Assembly (NCBI RefSeq): GCF_003576595.1
Contig: NZ_NQOU01000003.1
Location: 329,195 to 393,194, forward strand
From: Neopusillimonas maritima
GTDB lineage: Bacteria > Pseudomonadota > Gammaproteobacteria > Burkholderiales > Burkholderiaceae_B
Direction of reading: 5' to 3'
Length of the DNA: 64,000 nucleotides
Position 1 is the first letter of the stretch; every line of letters begins with the position of its first letter. Shown here in pieces: positions 9,294 to 18,863 of the stretch. The notes beneath the pieces were generated by a model. The model was given only the letters and a program-made list of their open reading frames with translations. It was not told the DNA's origin and made no database searches. A program made the translations under genes and the position numbers.

Positions 9294-10652
9294 ATGCTCA
9301 CTGAAACAATAAAAACATTCGTTGGACGCCTGTTAAGCGGCGGCGGGCGCGGGCCCGAACGCTTTACCCGTGAAAAACACGGTATCGACCGGCGTCACGT
9401 GTCCCGACATGCCGTCAAAGTATGTGAAGTTCTGCAGCAGGCAGGATTTGAAGCCTATATCGTTGGCGGCGCCGTTCGCGATCTTATCGTCGGGCTGGAA
9501 CCAAAGGATTTCGACATAGCAACCAATGCCACGCCGGCTCAAATCCGGCCCCTCTTTCGCAGAGCCCGCATTATTGGGCGACGCTTTCAACTCGTTCACG
9601 TTGTTTTCGGCCAGGAGATCATTGAAACCTCCACGTTCCGCGCTCCCGCTTCAAATGGCCATGAAACCGATGAACATGGGCGTATCTTGCGCGACAATCA
9701 ATTCGGCACCAATGAAGAAGACGCCGTGCGCCGCGACTTTACCCTTAACGCGCTCTACTACGACCCGGTTCGCGAAGAAGTCATAGACTACCACCGCGGT
9801 GTCGCCGACCTGAAAAAAAGAACGGTACGCATCATTGGCAACCCTGAAACGCGCTACCGTGAAGATCCGGTGCGCATGCTTCGCGCTGTGCGCTTCGCTG
9901 CCAAATTGAATGCAACGATCGACCCGGCAACATTAGCCCCGATCAAACCCATGGCTCACCTCATTTCCAATGTGCCCAGTTCGCGGCTGTTCGATGAAGT
10001 CATCAAACTTTTAACGTGCGGCCACGCGATCGACTGCCTAAAGCAATTGGAAACGCTTGGGTTGCATCAACACCTGCTGCCTTTCATTGATACTCTTTTC
10101 AATAACCCCGATCATTTCCGCTTTCTGGAACTGGCGCTCGATCGCACCGACGCGCGAGTGCGAACCGGAAAAACCATCAGCCCCGGCTTTCTGTTTGCCG
10201 CTCTGTTATGGAAACTGGTAAATAATCAATGGGACATCAACCAGAAAGAAGGGCTGCCTCGTGTACAGGCCCTGGTTGAGGCCGCCGACACAGTCATTAA
10301 CAATCAGGCTTCCAACCTGGCTATTCAACGTCGTTTTCAAGCCGACATGCGTGAAATCTGGTTCATACAGCCCCGTTTTGAACGGGCAACTCCCCGCACA
10401 ATCTGGCGCCTGCTGGAACACCCCCGGCTGCGCGCAGCCGTCGACTTCCTGCAATTACGTGCCGAAGCCCATGAAGTCGACAGCGTTGATGCGCAATGGT
10501 GGATGGACCTGGCCAACGCCGACAGCGACAAGCGCAGCACCATGATTGAAGAGCGCCAACGCGAAAAACGCAGCGACCGACCAGGAACAGGCAAATCATC
10601 TACCAGACGCCGCCGGCGTCCGCGTCGAAAAGCACCGCCGGAACAACACTGA
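9294..10652 (+). CDS. pcnB: Poly(A) polymerase I PcnB
   Basis: Adds 3' poly(A) tails that mark RNAs for exonucleases. Class II nucleotidyltransferase of 452 residues. The nucleotidyltransferase core has IVGGAVRDL (57-64) and DFDIATNATP with D72/D74. IIGRRFQLVHV (93-103) fits the signature that separates poly(A) polymerases from CCA-adding enzymes. REDPVRMLRAVRFAAKL marks the RNA-binding helix region. The C-terminus ends in a strongly basic Arg-rich tail (TRRRRRPRRK), usual for PcnB. It sits directly before folK, the same pair as in E. coli. Confidence 0.93.
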   Translation: MLTETIKTFVGRLLSGGGRGPERFTREKHGIDRRHVSRHAVKVCEVLQQAGFEAYIVGGAVRDLIVGLEPKDFDIATNATPAQIRPLFRRARIIGRRFQLVHVVFGQEIIETSTFRAPASNGHETDEHGRILRDNQFGTNEEDAVRRDFTLNALYYDPVREEVIDYHRGVADLKKRTVRIIGNPETRYREDPVRMLRAVRFAAKLNATIDPATLAPIKPMAHLISNVPSSRLFDEVIKLLTCGHAIDCLKQLETLGLHQHLLPFIDTLFNNPDHFRFLELALDRTDARVRTGKTISPGFLFAALLWKLVNNQWDINQKEGLPRVQALVEAADTVINNQASNLAIQRRFQADMREIWFIQPRFERATPRTIWRLLEHPRLRAAVDFLQLRAEAHEVDSVDAQWWMDLANADSDKRSTMIEERQREKRSDRPGTGKSSTRRRRRPRRKAPPEQH

Positions 10653-10658
10653 CCCTTC

Positions 10659-11132
10659 ATGAAACGTGCTTTTATAGGCCTTGGGGCAAACCTGGGGCCA
10701 TCGTTGGAAACTTTAAAGCAAGCGGCGCTGCAACTGGCGGAGCACCCTCTTATTAGCGCCTTCCAGCTTTCTCCGCTATACAAAAGCAAGCCAGTTGACT
10801 CCCAAGGACCTGACTACGTTAATGCGGTCGCGAGCCTGCGCACGAGCCTTGAACCGGTTGCTTTGCTTGGGCTATTACAGGAAATGGAACAAGCTTACGG
10901 CCGTCAACGGCCTTATCGGAATGCCCCACGAACACTCGACCTCGACCTGCTGCTGTACGAGGGAGTCAAATTGAACACAGACATACTCACTGTGCCCCAC
11001 CCCCGCATGCATTTACGGGCATTCGTACTGCAGCCCCTGCACGACCTGGAGCCTGAGCTCGCCTTGGATCAAGGTAGCCTGGCGGCGCTGCTTAAAGCAT
11101 GCCGCCACCAGGAAATCGAACGACTGTCGTAA
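10659..11132 (+). CDS. folK: 2-amino-4-hydroxy-6-hydroxymethyldihydropteridine pyrophosphokinase (HPPK)
   Basis: Transfers pyrophosphate from ATP to 6-hydroxymethyl-7,8-dihydropterin in folate synthesis. The 157-residue length is typical. Motifs seen are GLGANLGPSLETL at the N-terminus, RPYRNAPRTLDLDLLLY (signature with the catalytic Asp pair) and VPHPRMHLRAFVLQPL. It lies 6 bp after pcnB, so the two are cotranscribed. It is followed convergently by the fumarase gene after about 20 bp, with no obvious terminator between. Confidence 0.95.
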   Translation: MKRAFIGLGANLGPSLETLKQAALQLAEHPLISAFQLSPLYKSKPVDSQGPDYVNAVASLRTSLEPVALLGLLQEMEQAYGRQRPYRNAPRTLDLDLLLYEGVKLNTDILTVPHPRMHLRAFVLQPLHDLEPELALDQGSLAALLKACRHQEIERLS

Positions 11133-11153
11133 AGCGCTTTCAACTGCCTTGTA

Positions 11154-12677
11154 TCAGGCAGGCAAAATGGCTATTTCGGCAATGCGCGCCTGCCACTCTT
11201 TAGGGCCGGTTTGATGCACCGAGGTACCGTTTGCATCCACCGCCACAGTAACCGGCATATCCTTCACCTCGAACTCATAAATAGCTTCCATGCCCAAGTC
11301 TTCAAAGCCGGCAACCCGTGCGCCACGTATCGCTTTGGAAACCAGATACGCGGAACCGCCCACCGCCATTAAATAAGCCGACTTATGCTTGCTGATAGCC
11401 TCAATAGCCACTGGGCCACGCTCGGCTTTGCCAATCATGGCAATCAAACCGGTTTTCTCAAGCATCATATCGGTGAATTTGTCCATGCGCGTTGCCGTGG
11501 TGGGGCCGGCCGGGCCCACCACCTCTTCACGTACCGGATCCACGGGGCCGACATAATAAATAACCCGGTTCTTGAAATCGACCGGTAACGGCTCACCTTT
11601 TTCCAGCATTTCCTGAATACGCTTATGGGCAGCATCGCGGCCGGTAAGCATCTTGCCGGACAACAACAAGGTTTGCCCAGGCTTCCAGGAAGCGACCTCT
11701 TCCTTGGTGAGTGTGTCGAGATTCACTTGAGTTGACTTGTTGTAGTCGGGCGCCCAGTTAACATCGGGCCACAACGACAGGTCTGGCGGGGCCAGTTCGG
11801 CAGGGCCGGAGCCGTCGAGCTCGAAGTGCACGTGCCGGGTCGCAGCACAGTTGGGAATCATCGCAACGGGTTTGGAGGCCGCATGGGTGGGGAAAGTATT
11901 GATTTTAACGTCGAGTACGGTGGTTAGCCCGCCCAAGCCCTGCGCGCCGATACCCAGCGCATTCACTTTCTCATAAAGCTCGATACGTAACTCTTCCACC
12001 TTGTTCTGTGGGCCACGCGCCAACAAGTCATACATGTCGATATCGTCCATGAGCGACTGCTTGGCCATGAGCATGGCTTTCTCTGCTGTTCCCCCAACGC
12101 CGATACCCAACATACCCGGCGGACACCAACCCGCGCCCATTTGCGGCACGGTTTTCAGCACCCAATCCACCAAAGAGTCGCTTGGGTTCAGCATGACAAA
12201 CTTCGATTTGTTCTCGGAACCGCCCCCTTTGGCAGCCACCTGAACATCGACTTTGTCGCCTTCAACCAGCTCGACATTCACAATACAGGGCGTGTTGTCG
12301 CGCGTATTTTTGCGGGTAAACAAAGGATCGTTCAAAACCGACGCCCGCAACGGATTGTCGGGATTCAGATAGCCCTGGCGCACTCCTTCGTCGCACACAT
12401 CCTGCAAACTGCGTTTGGCATCAATACGTACGTTCATGCCAATTTTCAGGAACACGTTCACAATCCCCGTATCCTGGCAAATGGGGCGATGCCCTTCCGC
12501 GCACATGCGGGAGTTGGTCAGAATCTGGGCGATGGCATCTTTTGCCGCAGGATTCTGCTCGCGCTCATATGCACGGGCAAGATGCTGAATGTAATCGGCA
12601 GGATGATAAAAACTGATGAACTGAACCGCGTCGGCAATCGACTGGATCAAATCGGCTTCTTTGATAATGGTCGTCAT
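11154..12677 (-). CDS. fumA: Fumarate hydratase, class I (iron-sulfur, single chain)
   Basis: Interconverts fumarate and malate with an oxygen-sensitive [4Fe-4S] cluster. The 507 residues hold the alpha and beta regions on one chain. Cluster-ligand candidates are the cysteines in SRMCAEGHRPICQDTG (about 57-71) and in IPNCAATRHVHF, and GGGSENKSKF is the conserved substrate loop. The C-terminal beta domain has GPTTATRMDKFTDMMLEK and AVGGSAYLVSKAI. It follows the crotonase gene by 33 bp on the same strand. The gene symbol is by analogy with E. coli FumA (548 residues); the protein is a little shorter. Confidence 0.93.
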   Translation of the reverse strand: MTTIIKEADLIQSIADAVQFISFYHPADYIQHLARAYEREQNPAAKDAIAQILTNSRMCAEGHRPICQDTGIVNVFLKIGMNVRIDAKRSLQDVCDEGVRQGYLNPDNPLRASVLNDPLFTRKNTRDNTPCIVNVELVEGDKVDVQVAAKGGGSENKSKFVMLNPSDSLVDWVLKTVPQMGAGWCPPGMLGIGVGGTAEKAMLMAKQSLMDDIDMYDLLARGPQNKVEELRIELYEKVNALGIGAQGLGGLTTVLDVKINTFPTHAASKPVAMIPNCAATRHVHFELDGSGPAELAPPDLSLWPDVNWAPDYNKSTQVNLDTLTKEEVASWKPGQTLLLSGKMLTGRDAAHKRIQEMLEKGEPLPVDFKNRVIYYVGPVDPVREEVVGPAGPTTATRMDKFTDMMLEKTGLIAMIGKAERGPVAIEAISKHKSAYLMAVGGSAYLVSKAIRGARVAGFEDLGMEAIYEFEVKDMPVTVAVDANGTSVHQTGPKEWQARIAEIAILPA

Positions 12678-12710
12678 AATGAAAAGTCCGGATAAGAAAT
12701 GGAATGACTA

Positions 12711-13478
12711 TTATTTGCCTTGCCACACCGGCTTGCGCTTTTCAGCAAAAGCCGTGGCGCCTTCTTTAGCGTCGGCCGAGGCGAAAATATGGGCCACGCG
12801 AGGCCGTTGCAAGTCAAACATATCGGCCTGGCGCCAATCTTTCGACTCCAGAATAATTTTCTTTGCGGTACGTACGGCCAACGGACCATTTTCGGCAATC
12901 ATGGCCCCCAATTCCTGCGCCGCCTCAACCGCCTTGCCCGATTCGGCCAAGCGATTCACCATGCCGAAGTGATACGCGCGTTCGGCCGACACCATTTCGC
13001 CGGTCAAGATGACTTCCATGGCAATATGGTGCGGAATGCGCTGGGGCAAACGCAGCATGCCGCCTGAACTGGGCACCAACCCACGCTTTGTCTCGGGTAA
13101 GCCAAACTTCGCGTCATTGGCGGCCACAATCAGGTCGCACGCCAAGGCAAGCTCGCACCCCCCTGCCAATGCATAACCTTCCACTGCGGCAATCAGCGGT
13201 TTTTCAGGGCTCTTTTCACACAAACCACCCAGGCCTCGCCCTGGCACTAAAGGGCGCTGCCCCGTCTTGGCAAATGCCTTCAGATCCATCCCCGATGAAA
13301 ACGTGCCGCCGGCACCGGTTAACACGCCAATAACAACATCGTCGTTGGCATCCAGCGCGTCGAATGCTTTCGCCATTTCAACAGCAGTTTCAAAATTGAT
13401 TGCATTGCGGGCTTCGGGACGGTTGATGGATATCACCATAACGCGGTCAACCACCTCAATCTTCACGAGATCCGACAT
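12711..13478 (-). CDS. Enoyl-CoA hydratase/isomerase (crotonase) family protein
   Basis: Crotonase-fold enzyme of 255 residues. The oxyanion-hole segments are TFSSGMDLKAF (59-69) and YALAGGCELALACD (102-115). Both catalytic glutamates of true hydratases are present (E109 in GGCELAL and E129 in GLPETKRG), so hydratase activity on enoyl-CoA is likely. The start is placed at the ATG at 13478, which has AGGAGC 8 nt upstream; an in-frame ATG 20 codons earlier has no such site. It shares an operon with the class I fumarase downstream. Which CoA ester it uses is unknown. Confidence 0.88.
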   Translation of the reverse strand: MSDLVKIEVVDRVMVISINRPEARNAINFETAVEMAKAFDALDANDDVVIGVLTGAGGTFSSGMDLKAFAKTGQRPLVPGRGLGGLCEKSPEKPLIAAVEGYALAGGCELALACDLIVAANDAKFGLPETKRGLVPSSGGMLRLPQRIPHHIAMEVILTGEMVSAERAYHFGMVNRLAESGKAVEAAQELGAMIAENGPLAVRTAKKIILESKDWRQADMFDLQRPRVAHIFASADAKEGATAFAEKRKPVWQGK

Positions 13479-13651
13479 GTAAAAAGCTCCTGACACCTTG
13501 AAAGGTAAAGTAAAAAATAACTGGTAACCCGTTATCATACGTCGATTCGGCGTTCGAATAGAAATCGACCCTTAACCGGCAAATAAAGCTTTTTAACGAA
13601 GCACGTTAAAATCTCACACTTTGCGGCCATTTCGCGTTAAAGCGCTTACTC

Positions 13652-14554
13652 ATGCTCACGTTTCAGCAAATTATCCTGACACTTCAAAACTACTGGGACC
13701 AGCAAGGCTGTGTCCTGCTTCAACCCTACGATATGGAAGTGGGGGCGGGTACGTCTCACACTGCCACCTTCCTACGTGCCATCGGGCCGGAACCTTGGCG
13801 TGCCGCCTATGTTCAGCCCTCGCGGCGCCCTAAAGACGGGCGTTACGGCGAAAACCCAAACCGACTTCAACATTATTATCAGTATCAGGTAGTCCTGAAA
13901 CCGGCCCCGCCCGATATCCTCGAGCTATATATCAACTCCTTGCGGGCACTCGGTATTCAACCTGAAGAACACGACATCCGTTTCGTTGAAGACGACTGGG
14001 AAAACCCAACGCTGGGGGCATGGGGCCTGGGCTGGGAAGTCTGGCTCAATGGTATGGAAGTGACGCAATTCACTTATTTTCAGCAGGTGGGCGGCCTCGA
14101 TTGCACGCCCACAACGGGCGAGATTACCTATGGCCTGGAACGTCTGGCCATGTATCTGCAAGGTGTTGAAAGTGTGTACGACCTTGTCTGGACGCAAGAT
14201 GCGCAAGGCCGAAAAGTACTGTATCGCGACGTATTCCATCAAAACGAGGTTGAGCAATCCACCTACAACTTCGAATATGCGTCAACCGAAGCCTTGTTTC
14301 GCCACTTCAACGACTATGAAGCGGAAGCTGAAAAGCTCATTCAGGTTCCACTGGCGTTGCCCGCTTATGAACAAACGCTCAAAGCGGCTCATACATTCAA
14401 CATGCTCGATGCGCGCGGCGCAATCAGCGTAACCGAACGTGCCGGCTATATTGCCCGCATTCGTAATTTGTCGCGTGCCGTTGCACATGCCTACTATGAA
14501 TCACGAGAAAAGCTGGGTTTCCCCATGTTAGCTAAACAATCGGAGGCAGTTTGA
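13652..14554 (+). CDS. glyQ: Glycyl-tRNA synthetase alpha subunit
   Basis: Catalytic subunit of the bacterial alpha2beta2 glycyl-tRNA synthetase; binds glycine and ATP. The 300-residue length matches. It begins [15 protein letters not shown] and contains [18 protein letters not shown] (motif 2 region), [20 protein letters not shown] and EYNYQ-type motif [15 protein letters not shown], all hallmark segments of this family. Its stop codon overlaps the glyS start by 1 nt. The 170-bp upstream region shows no T-box-like leader. Confidence 0.97.
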   Translation: MLTFQQIILTLQNYWDQQGCVLLQPYDMEVGAGTSHTATFLRAIGPEPWRAAYVQPSRRPKDGRYGENPNRLQHYYQYQVVLKPAPPDILELYINSLRALGIQPEEHDIRFVEDDWENPTLGAWGLGWEVWLNGMEVTQFTYFQQVGGLDCTPTTGEITYGLERLAMYLQGVESVYDLVWTQDAQGRKVLYRDVFHQNEVEQSTYNFEYASTEALFRHFNDYEAEAEKLIQVPLALPAYEQTLKAAHTFNMLDARGAISVTERAGYIARIRNLSRAVAHAYYESREKLGFPMLAKQSEAV

Positions 14555-16707
14555 TGAATCACGCTGCCACACAAGAGACGCAACACCCCCTGTTGGTTGA
14601 ACTGGTTACTGAAGAGCTTCCTCCGAAAGCACTCAGCAAGCTTGGCAAAGCCTTCGCCGATGGAATCACGACCGGATTGGCACAACAGCACTTGCTGGCC
14701 GAAGGCTGCACAACAACCTATTTCGCCACACCACGACGCCTCGCGGTAACGCTTAGCCACGTTCTGAAACAAGCCCCTGACCAGCCATTTGCAGAAAAGC
14801 TCATGCCGGTGAAAATCGGGTTGGACGAAAACGGTCAGGCAACAGCGGCTTTAAAGAAAAAGCTTGATGCGAAAGGTTGGAGCCATCTGCAACCCGAGAA
14901 CCTGCATACCGAGTCTGACGGCAAGCAAGACTACCTATACGCCAAAGGCACCGCCCAGGGTGCGCCACTAGCACAAGGCCTGCAAAAGGCATTGGAAGAG
15001 GCAGTTGCAAACCTGCCCATTCCCAAAGTCATGCGATACCAACTGGCCGACGGCGAAACCAGCGTAAAGTTTGTACGCCCGGCACACCAGCTGGTGGCGC
15101 TGCTTGGCGCAGATATTGTTCCGGTAACCCTGCTCGGGCTTGAGGCGGGCCGCACCTCCAGCGGACACCGTTTCATGGGGCAGCAATCAATCGGAATTCA
15201 ATCGGCTGATACATACGAAACCCAACTCACTGAGGAAGGACGCATTATTCCCTCCTTCGAAGTGCGTCGTGACACAATCAGAAAACAGCTTGAAACGCAC
15301 GCAAACGCATTGGGTCACACAATTGGTAATGATCCGGAAACCTGGGCGTTACTCGATGAAGTAACCGCACTGGTGGAGCACCCCACGGTTTACACAGGCC
15401 AGTTCGACCCGGCTTTCCTGGATGTTCCGGCAGAGTGCCTTATCCTTACCATGCGGTTGAATCAAAAGTACTTTCCTTTGTTTGATCCGGCTTCCGGCAA
15501 GCTTACGCATCAATTCCTCATCGTAAGCAATATGGAAGTGGCAGACCCTTCCAACATCGTGGAAGGTAACGAACGCGTGGTCAGACCCCGCCTGGCCGAC
15601 GCCCAATTCTTCTACGACACCGATCGCAAAACCTCGCTGGCAAGCCGCGTTGAAGGGTTGGCAAGTCGCGTTTATCACAACAAACTGGGCTCTCAGCGTG
15701 AGCGTATTGAACGCGTTCGTGCCATAGCGCGCCATGTCGCCGAGAAAATCGGCGCCAACACGAACGATGCCGACCGCGCCGCCCTGCTCGCAAAAGCAGA
15801 CCTGAACTCAAATATGGTGGGCGAATTCCCTGAGCTGCAAGGCATTATGGGCGGCTACTACGCGCAAGCCGACAACGAACCTGCGCCTGTGGTTAATGCC
15901 ATTACCAGCCAATACCAGATTCGTCTTGAAAGCTCTGTAAATACCAGTAATGAAGCTGCCGTTGCGCTTTTTATTGCTGAACGCGCTGAAACACTGATCG
16001 GTATCTGGGGGATCGGCCTTGTACCCAGTGGGGAACGCGACCCGTATGGCCTTCGCCGAGCAGCGCTTGGGCTCATCAGTGCTTTCGAGCAGCTTGCCGC
16101 GGGCGAATATTTAAAACCCGGCCAGCCCAATAAACTCACCATTACAGGGTTACTTGAATTCGCGCGAAGCACCTTTCGCGATACTCCTGTTAGCGAAAAT
16201 GTTGTCGCCGAGGTAGGCCACTTTATTTATGAACGTTATCGCAACCTTCTAATGTCGGAGTTTGACCGAACGGTTATCGATGCAGTGCTTGAGCTTGAAC
16301 CGCCATTGAATGAAGTGCACGCGCGCATCCAGGCCTGCACTGCTTTTGCCGCACTACCCCAAGCGCAAAGCCTCGCCTCTGCAAATAAACGCATTGTCAA
16401 TTTGCTTAAAAAGGCAAATGCGAACCTGCAAACCGTTGACCCGCAGTTACTTGAAGAGCCGGCAGAGCAAGCGCTGGAAAAACTCATTGACGAGCTTGAG
16501 CCACGCGCGCATCAGCAGTTCAAAGACGGCGATTTTCGCGGTAATCTAATGACTTTGTCGGGCGTGCGGGATGCCGTCGACCAATTTTTCAACGACGTCA
16601 TGGTCATGGCACCCGACCCCGCCCTGCGGGACAACCGTCTGGCCCTGCTGGGCCGGCTCAAACAACTCATGAATCAAGTAGCGGATATTTCCAGGTTAGC
16701 GCAGTGA
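14554..16707 (+). CDS. glyS: Glycyl-tRNA synthetase beta subunit
   Basis: tRNA-binding subunit of heterotetrameric glycyl-tRNA synthetase. From ATG 14554 the protein is 717 residues; an in-frame TTG immediately before is also possible, and GGAGG at 14542-14546 serves either. Seen are LLVELVTEELPPKAL at the N-terminus, SGHRFMGQQSIGI, LTMRLNQKYFPLFD, NEAAVALFIAERAETLIGIW and a C-terminal anticodon-binding-like helical region ending near RLKQLMNQVADISRLAQ. Its stop overlaps the gmhB GTG start (GTGA). Confidence 0.96.
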   Translation: MNHAATQETQHPLLVELVTEELPPKALSKLGKAFADGITTGLAQQHLLAEGCTTTYFATPRRLAVTLSHVLKQAPDQPFAEKLMPVKIGLDENGQATAALKKKLDAKGWSHLQPENLHTESDGKQDYLYAKGTAQGAPLAQGLQKALEEAVANLPIPKVMRYQLADGETSVKFVRPAHQLVALLGADIVPVTLLGLEAGRTSSGHRFMGQQSIGIQSADTYETQLTEEGRIIPSFEVRRDTIRKQLETHANALGHTIGNDPETWALLDEVTALVEHPTVYTGQFDPAFLDVPAECLILTMRLNQKYFPLFDPASGKLTHQFLIVSNMEVADPSNIVEGNERVVRPRLADAQFFYDTDRKTSLASRVEGLASRVYHNKLGSQRERIERVRAIARHVAEKIGANTNDADRAALLAKADLNSNMVGEFPELQGIMGGYYAQADNEPAPVVNAITSQYQIRLESSVNTSNEAAVALFIAERAETLIGIWGIGLVPSGERDPYGLRRAALGLISAFEQLAAGEYLKPGQPNKLTITGLLEFARSTFRDTPVSENVVAEVGHFIYERYRNLLMSEFDRTVIDAVLELEPPLNEVHARIQACTAFAALPQAQSLASANKRIVNLLKKANANLQTVDPQLLEEPAEQALEKLIDELEPRAHQQFKDGDFRGNLMTLSGVRDAVDQFFNDVMVMAPDPALRDNRLALLGRLKQLMNQVADISRLAQ

Positions 16708-17240
16708 AACTTGCCATTCTCGATCGCGACGGCGTCATTAACTTCGACAGCGAGGCATACATTAAAAGTCCCGACGAATGGGTCCCCATTCCCGGCAGCC
16801 TCGAAGCCATTTCACGTCTTTCGCATGCCGGTTGGCGTGTCGTTATTGCAAGTAACCAGTCGGGTCTGGCGCGAGGCCTGTTCAGCGTTGAAACGCTGAA
16901 TGCCATTCATGCAAAATTGCGCCATGAGCTTGCCCAGCTTGGCGGCCATGTCGACGCCATTTTTATCTGTCCTCACGGTCCCGACGACGGTTGCGAATGC
17001 CGCAAACCTCGCCCCGGCCTATTTCACGATATAGCACGTCGTTACGATACAAAATTAGACCAGGTGCCCGCAGTGGGTGACTCCTGGCGCGACCTGCAGG
17101 CCGCCAGTGCGGCGGGGTGCGCCCCTTGGCTGGTCATGACGGGTAACGGCAAAAAAACATGGGCTAACGGTGACCTGCCCAGCGGAACGCAAGTGCGCGA
17201 TACCCTAGCCGACGTTGTCGACGCTTGGCTGGAGGCCTGA
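16704..17240 (+). CDS. gmhB: D-glycero-beta-D-manno-heptose 1,7-bisphosphate 7-phosphatase
   Basis: Removes the C7 phosphate from heptose bisphosphate on the way to ADP-heptose for the LPS inner core. HAD phosphatase of 178 residues. The nucleophile motif is DRDGVIN with D7 and D9. The zinc-binding loop typical of GmhB is complete: C89-P-H91 and C97-E-C99 in ICPHGPDDGCECRKPRPG. The start is GTG inside the glyS stop codon (GTGA). plsC follows after 2 bp, so glyS, gmhB and plsC are likely one transcript. Confidence 0.94.
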   Translation: MKLAILDRDGVINFDSEAYIKSPDEWVPIPGSLEAISRLSHAGWRVVIASNQSGLARGLFSVETLNAIHAKLRHELAQLGGHVDAIFICPHGPDDGCECRKPRPGLFHDIARRYDTKLDQVPAVGDSWRDLQAASAAGCAPWLVMTGNGKKTWANGDLPSGTQVRDTLADVVDAWLEA

Positions 17241-17242
17241 AC

Positions 17243-17971
17243 ATGGCCTGGATACGCTCTGCGCTTTACATGGCGTTCCTTACCATTACCGTTATCCCTT
17301 ATGCTTTTGCCTGCCTGGCTTGGTCGTTTCTGCCCTTGCATCAACGTTATCGGCTTACCATGGGCTGGCCCCGCGTGGCTATTTGGGGGGCACGCATCAT
17401 TCTCGGTATCAAATGGCAAATCAAAGGGTGGGAGAACCTGCCGAACGGCCCGGCGGTCATTCTTGCCAAACATCAATCCGCTTGGGAAACTTTATTCCTA
17501 CCTGCCTACCTGCCGCGGCAAGCCTGTTTTGTGTACAAAAAAGAGCTTCATCGCGTTCCATTTTTTGGTTGGGGGCTGGCTTTGCTGGGCATGATTCCAA
17601 TCAACCGCAGCAAGGGGCGCGACGCCTTTGAACAAGTCGTGGAAATCGGGCAAAAAAGACTTAATGAAGGTCGCTGGCCGGTGCTCTTCCCAGAGGGCAC
17701 CCGTGTCGCACCCGGCAAAACCGCCCGCTTCAAAACCGGCGGCGCCATGCTGGCTGTTCGCACTGGCGCACCGGTCGTGCCAATAGCGCTTAATTCAGGT
17801 GAGTGCTGGCCTCGCAACGCATTTATCAAAAAACCCGGTCACATTACCGTGTCAATTGGCCCTCCTATCGAAAGCACCGGCCATAACGCGGCCGAGGTTA
17901 ACCAGCTTGTGCAAAAATGGATCGAATCGGAAATGCGCATTCTGAACCCGGAACGCTATGGCACCAAATGA
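17243..17971 (+). CDS. plsC: 1-acyl-sn-glycerol-3-phosphate acyltransferase
   Basis: Membrane enzyme acylating lysophosphatidate to phosphatidate. With the ATG at 17243 (GGAGG at 17231, inside gmhB) it has 242 residues and opens with a hydrophobic helix (about 5-25). Acyltransferase block I reads HQSAWE, so the usual HX4D has Glu in the Asp position; block III is FPEGTR and block IV VVPIAL. The Glu form is, as far as I know, seen in related betaproteobacteria. The last 14 nt overlap the metalloprotease gene. Confidence 0.92.
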   Translation: MAWIRSALYMAFLTITVIPYAFACLAWSFLPLHQRYRLTMGWPRVAIWGARIILGIKWQIKGWENLPNGPAVILAKHQSAWETLFLPAYLPRQACFVYKKELHRVPFFGWGLALLGMIPINRSKGRDAFEQVVEIGQKRLNEGRWPVLFPEGTRVAPGKTARFKTGGAMLAVRTGAPVVPIALNSGECWPRNAFIKKPGHITVSIGPPIESTGHNAAEVNQLVQKWIESEMRILNPERYGTK

Positions 17972-18863
17972 ACAATTAGCACTGTTCGAATACGCATCAC
18001 CCTCTGGGAAGCCCGAGAAGCCTCCCGCCCCCTCCCCTGCATTGCGAACCGAAAACGCGCACAACAGCGGCCCGATCCCAACGCCGCCGCCCCCTTCATT
18101 ACCCGATGGCGCGCAATGGCGAGAAACAGCAACCTCACTGCAAACAATTGGCTTCGTGTTACTGCGGTCACGCAGAAAAAGCATCGGCCTGCAAGTTAAC
18201 GAAGATGGCTTGCGTGTTACTGCACCCCGTTGGGTCAGTTTGAAACAGATCAACGCGGCAATCGACGATAAAGCCACCTGGATTCTGGCTAAAATCCGCC
18301 ACCATCAGGAACGCAGAAAGAAACTGGCCTTAGCCGACACGCAATGGCACGACGGGGGAAGAATTCCCTATCTGGGAAATTTAATTGTTTTACGACTGGG
18401 TCTGGAAACACAAACCCGCTTTCGCGGCAACACGCAAGCGCCAAAGCCTGATGATGCATTGCTCATTGGTTTACCCGCTAACGCGGATCACCGCCGTGTC
18501 CGTGACAGTACACACATGTGGCTGCAAGCGCGGGCAAAAGAATGGTTTGACCTACGCATTCGTTTTTTCACCCATCATCACCCGGACCTTTCCATTAACC
18601 GCTGGCGCCTTTCAAACGCAACAACCCGTTGGGGCTCATGCAATTCCGACCGGAATATCATGTTGAACTGGCGTCTGATTCATTTTGAACCCGACGTCAT
18701 CGATTACGTGATCGCACATGAACTGGCCCACCTGCGTCATATGGACCACAGCGCTTCTTTTTGGCGTGAGGTAGGTCGCTTGTGCCCCGGTTTCGAGCGC
18801 GCCCGTGATATCCTGCGGGGTCAAGATCCTGCATCCTTACCTTTGCTTCAAGGAGACTTCTGA
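17958..18863 (+). CDS. YgjP-like (DUF45) zinc metalloprotease-type protein
   Basis: Protein of 301 residues with a Pro-rich, low-complexity N-terminus (about 12-50) and a C-terminal YgjP/DUF45-type domain. The zinc motif HELAH is at 254-258, followed by H264 and a conserved TTRWGSC segment upstream (about 220-230), the usual pattern of this family. Substrate and physiological role are unknown; a SprT/WLM-like relation is a weaker alternative. It overlaps plsC by 14 nt and abuts gloA with no gap, so it lies in the same operon. Confidence 0.88.
   Translation: MAPNEQLALFEYASPSGKPEKPPAPSPALRTENAHNSGPIPTPPPPSLPDGAQWRETATSLQTIGFVLLRSRRKSIGLQVNEDGLRVTAPRWVSLKQINAAIDDKATWILAKIRHHQERRKKLALADTQWHDGGRIPYLGNLIVLRLGLETQTRFRGNTQAPKPDDALLIGLPANADHRRVRDSTHMWLQARAKEWFDLRIRFFTHHHPDLSINRWRLSNATTRWGSCNSDRNIMLNWRLIHFEPDVIDYVIAHELAHLRHMDHSASFWREVGRLCPGFERARDILRGQDPASLPLLQGDF

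Noticed and set aside
13539..13651. T-box or other leader regulation of glyQ
   Set aside because: Too short and without T-box sequence or terminator; T-boxes for GlyRS are a Gram-positive feature.
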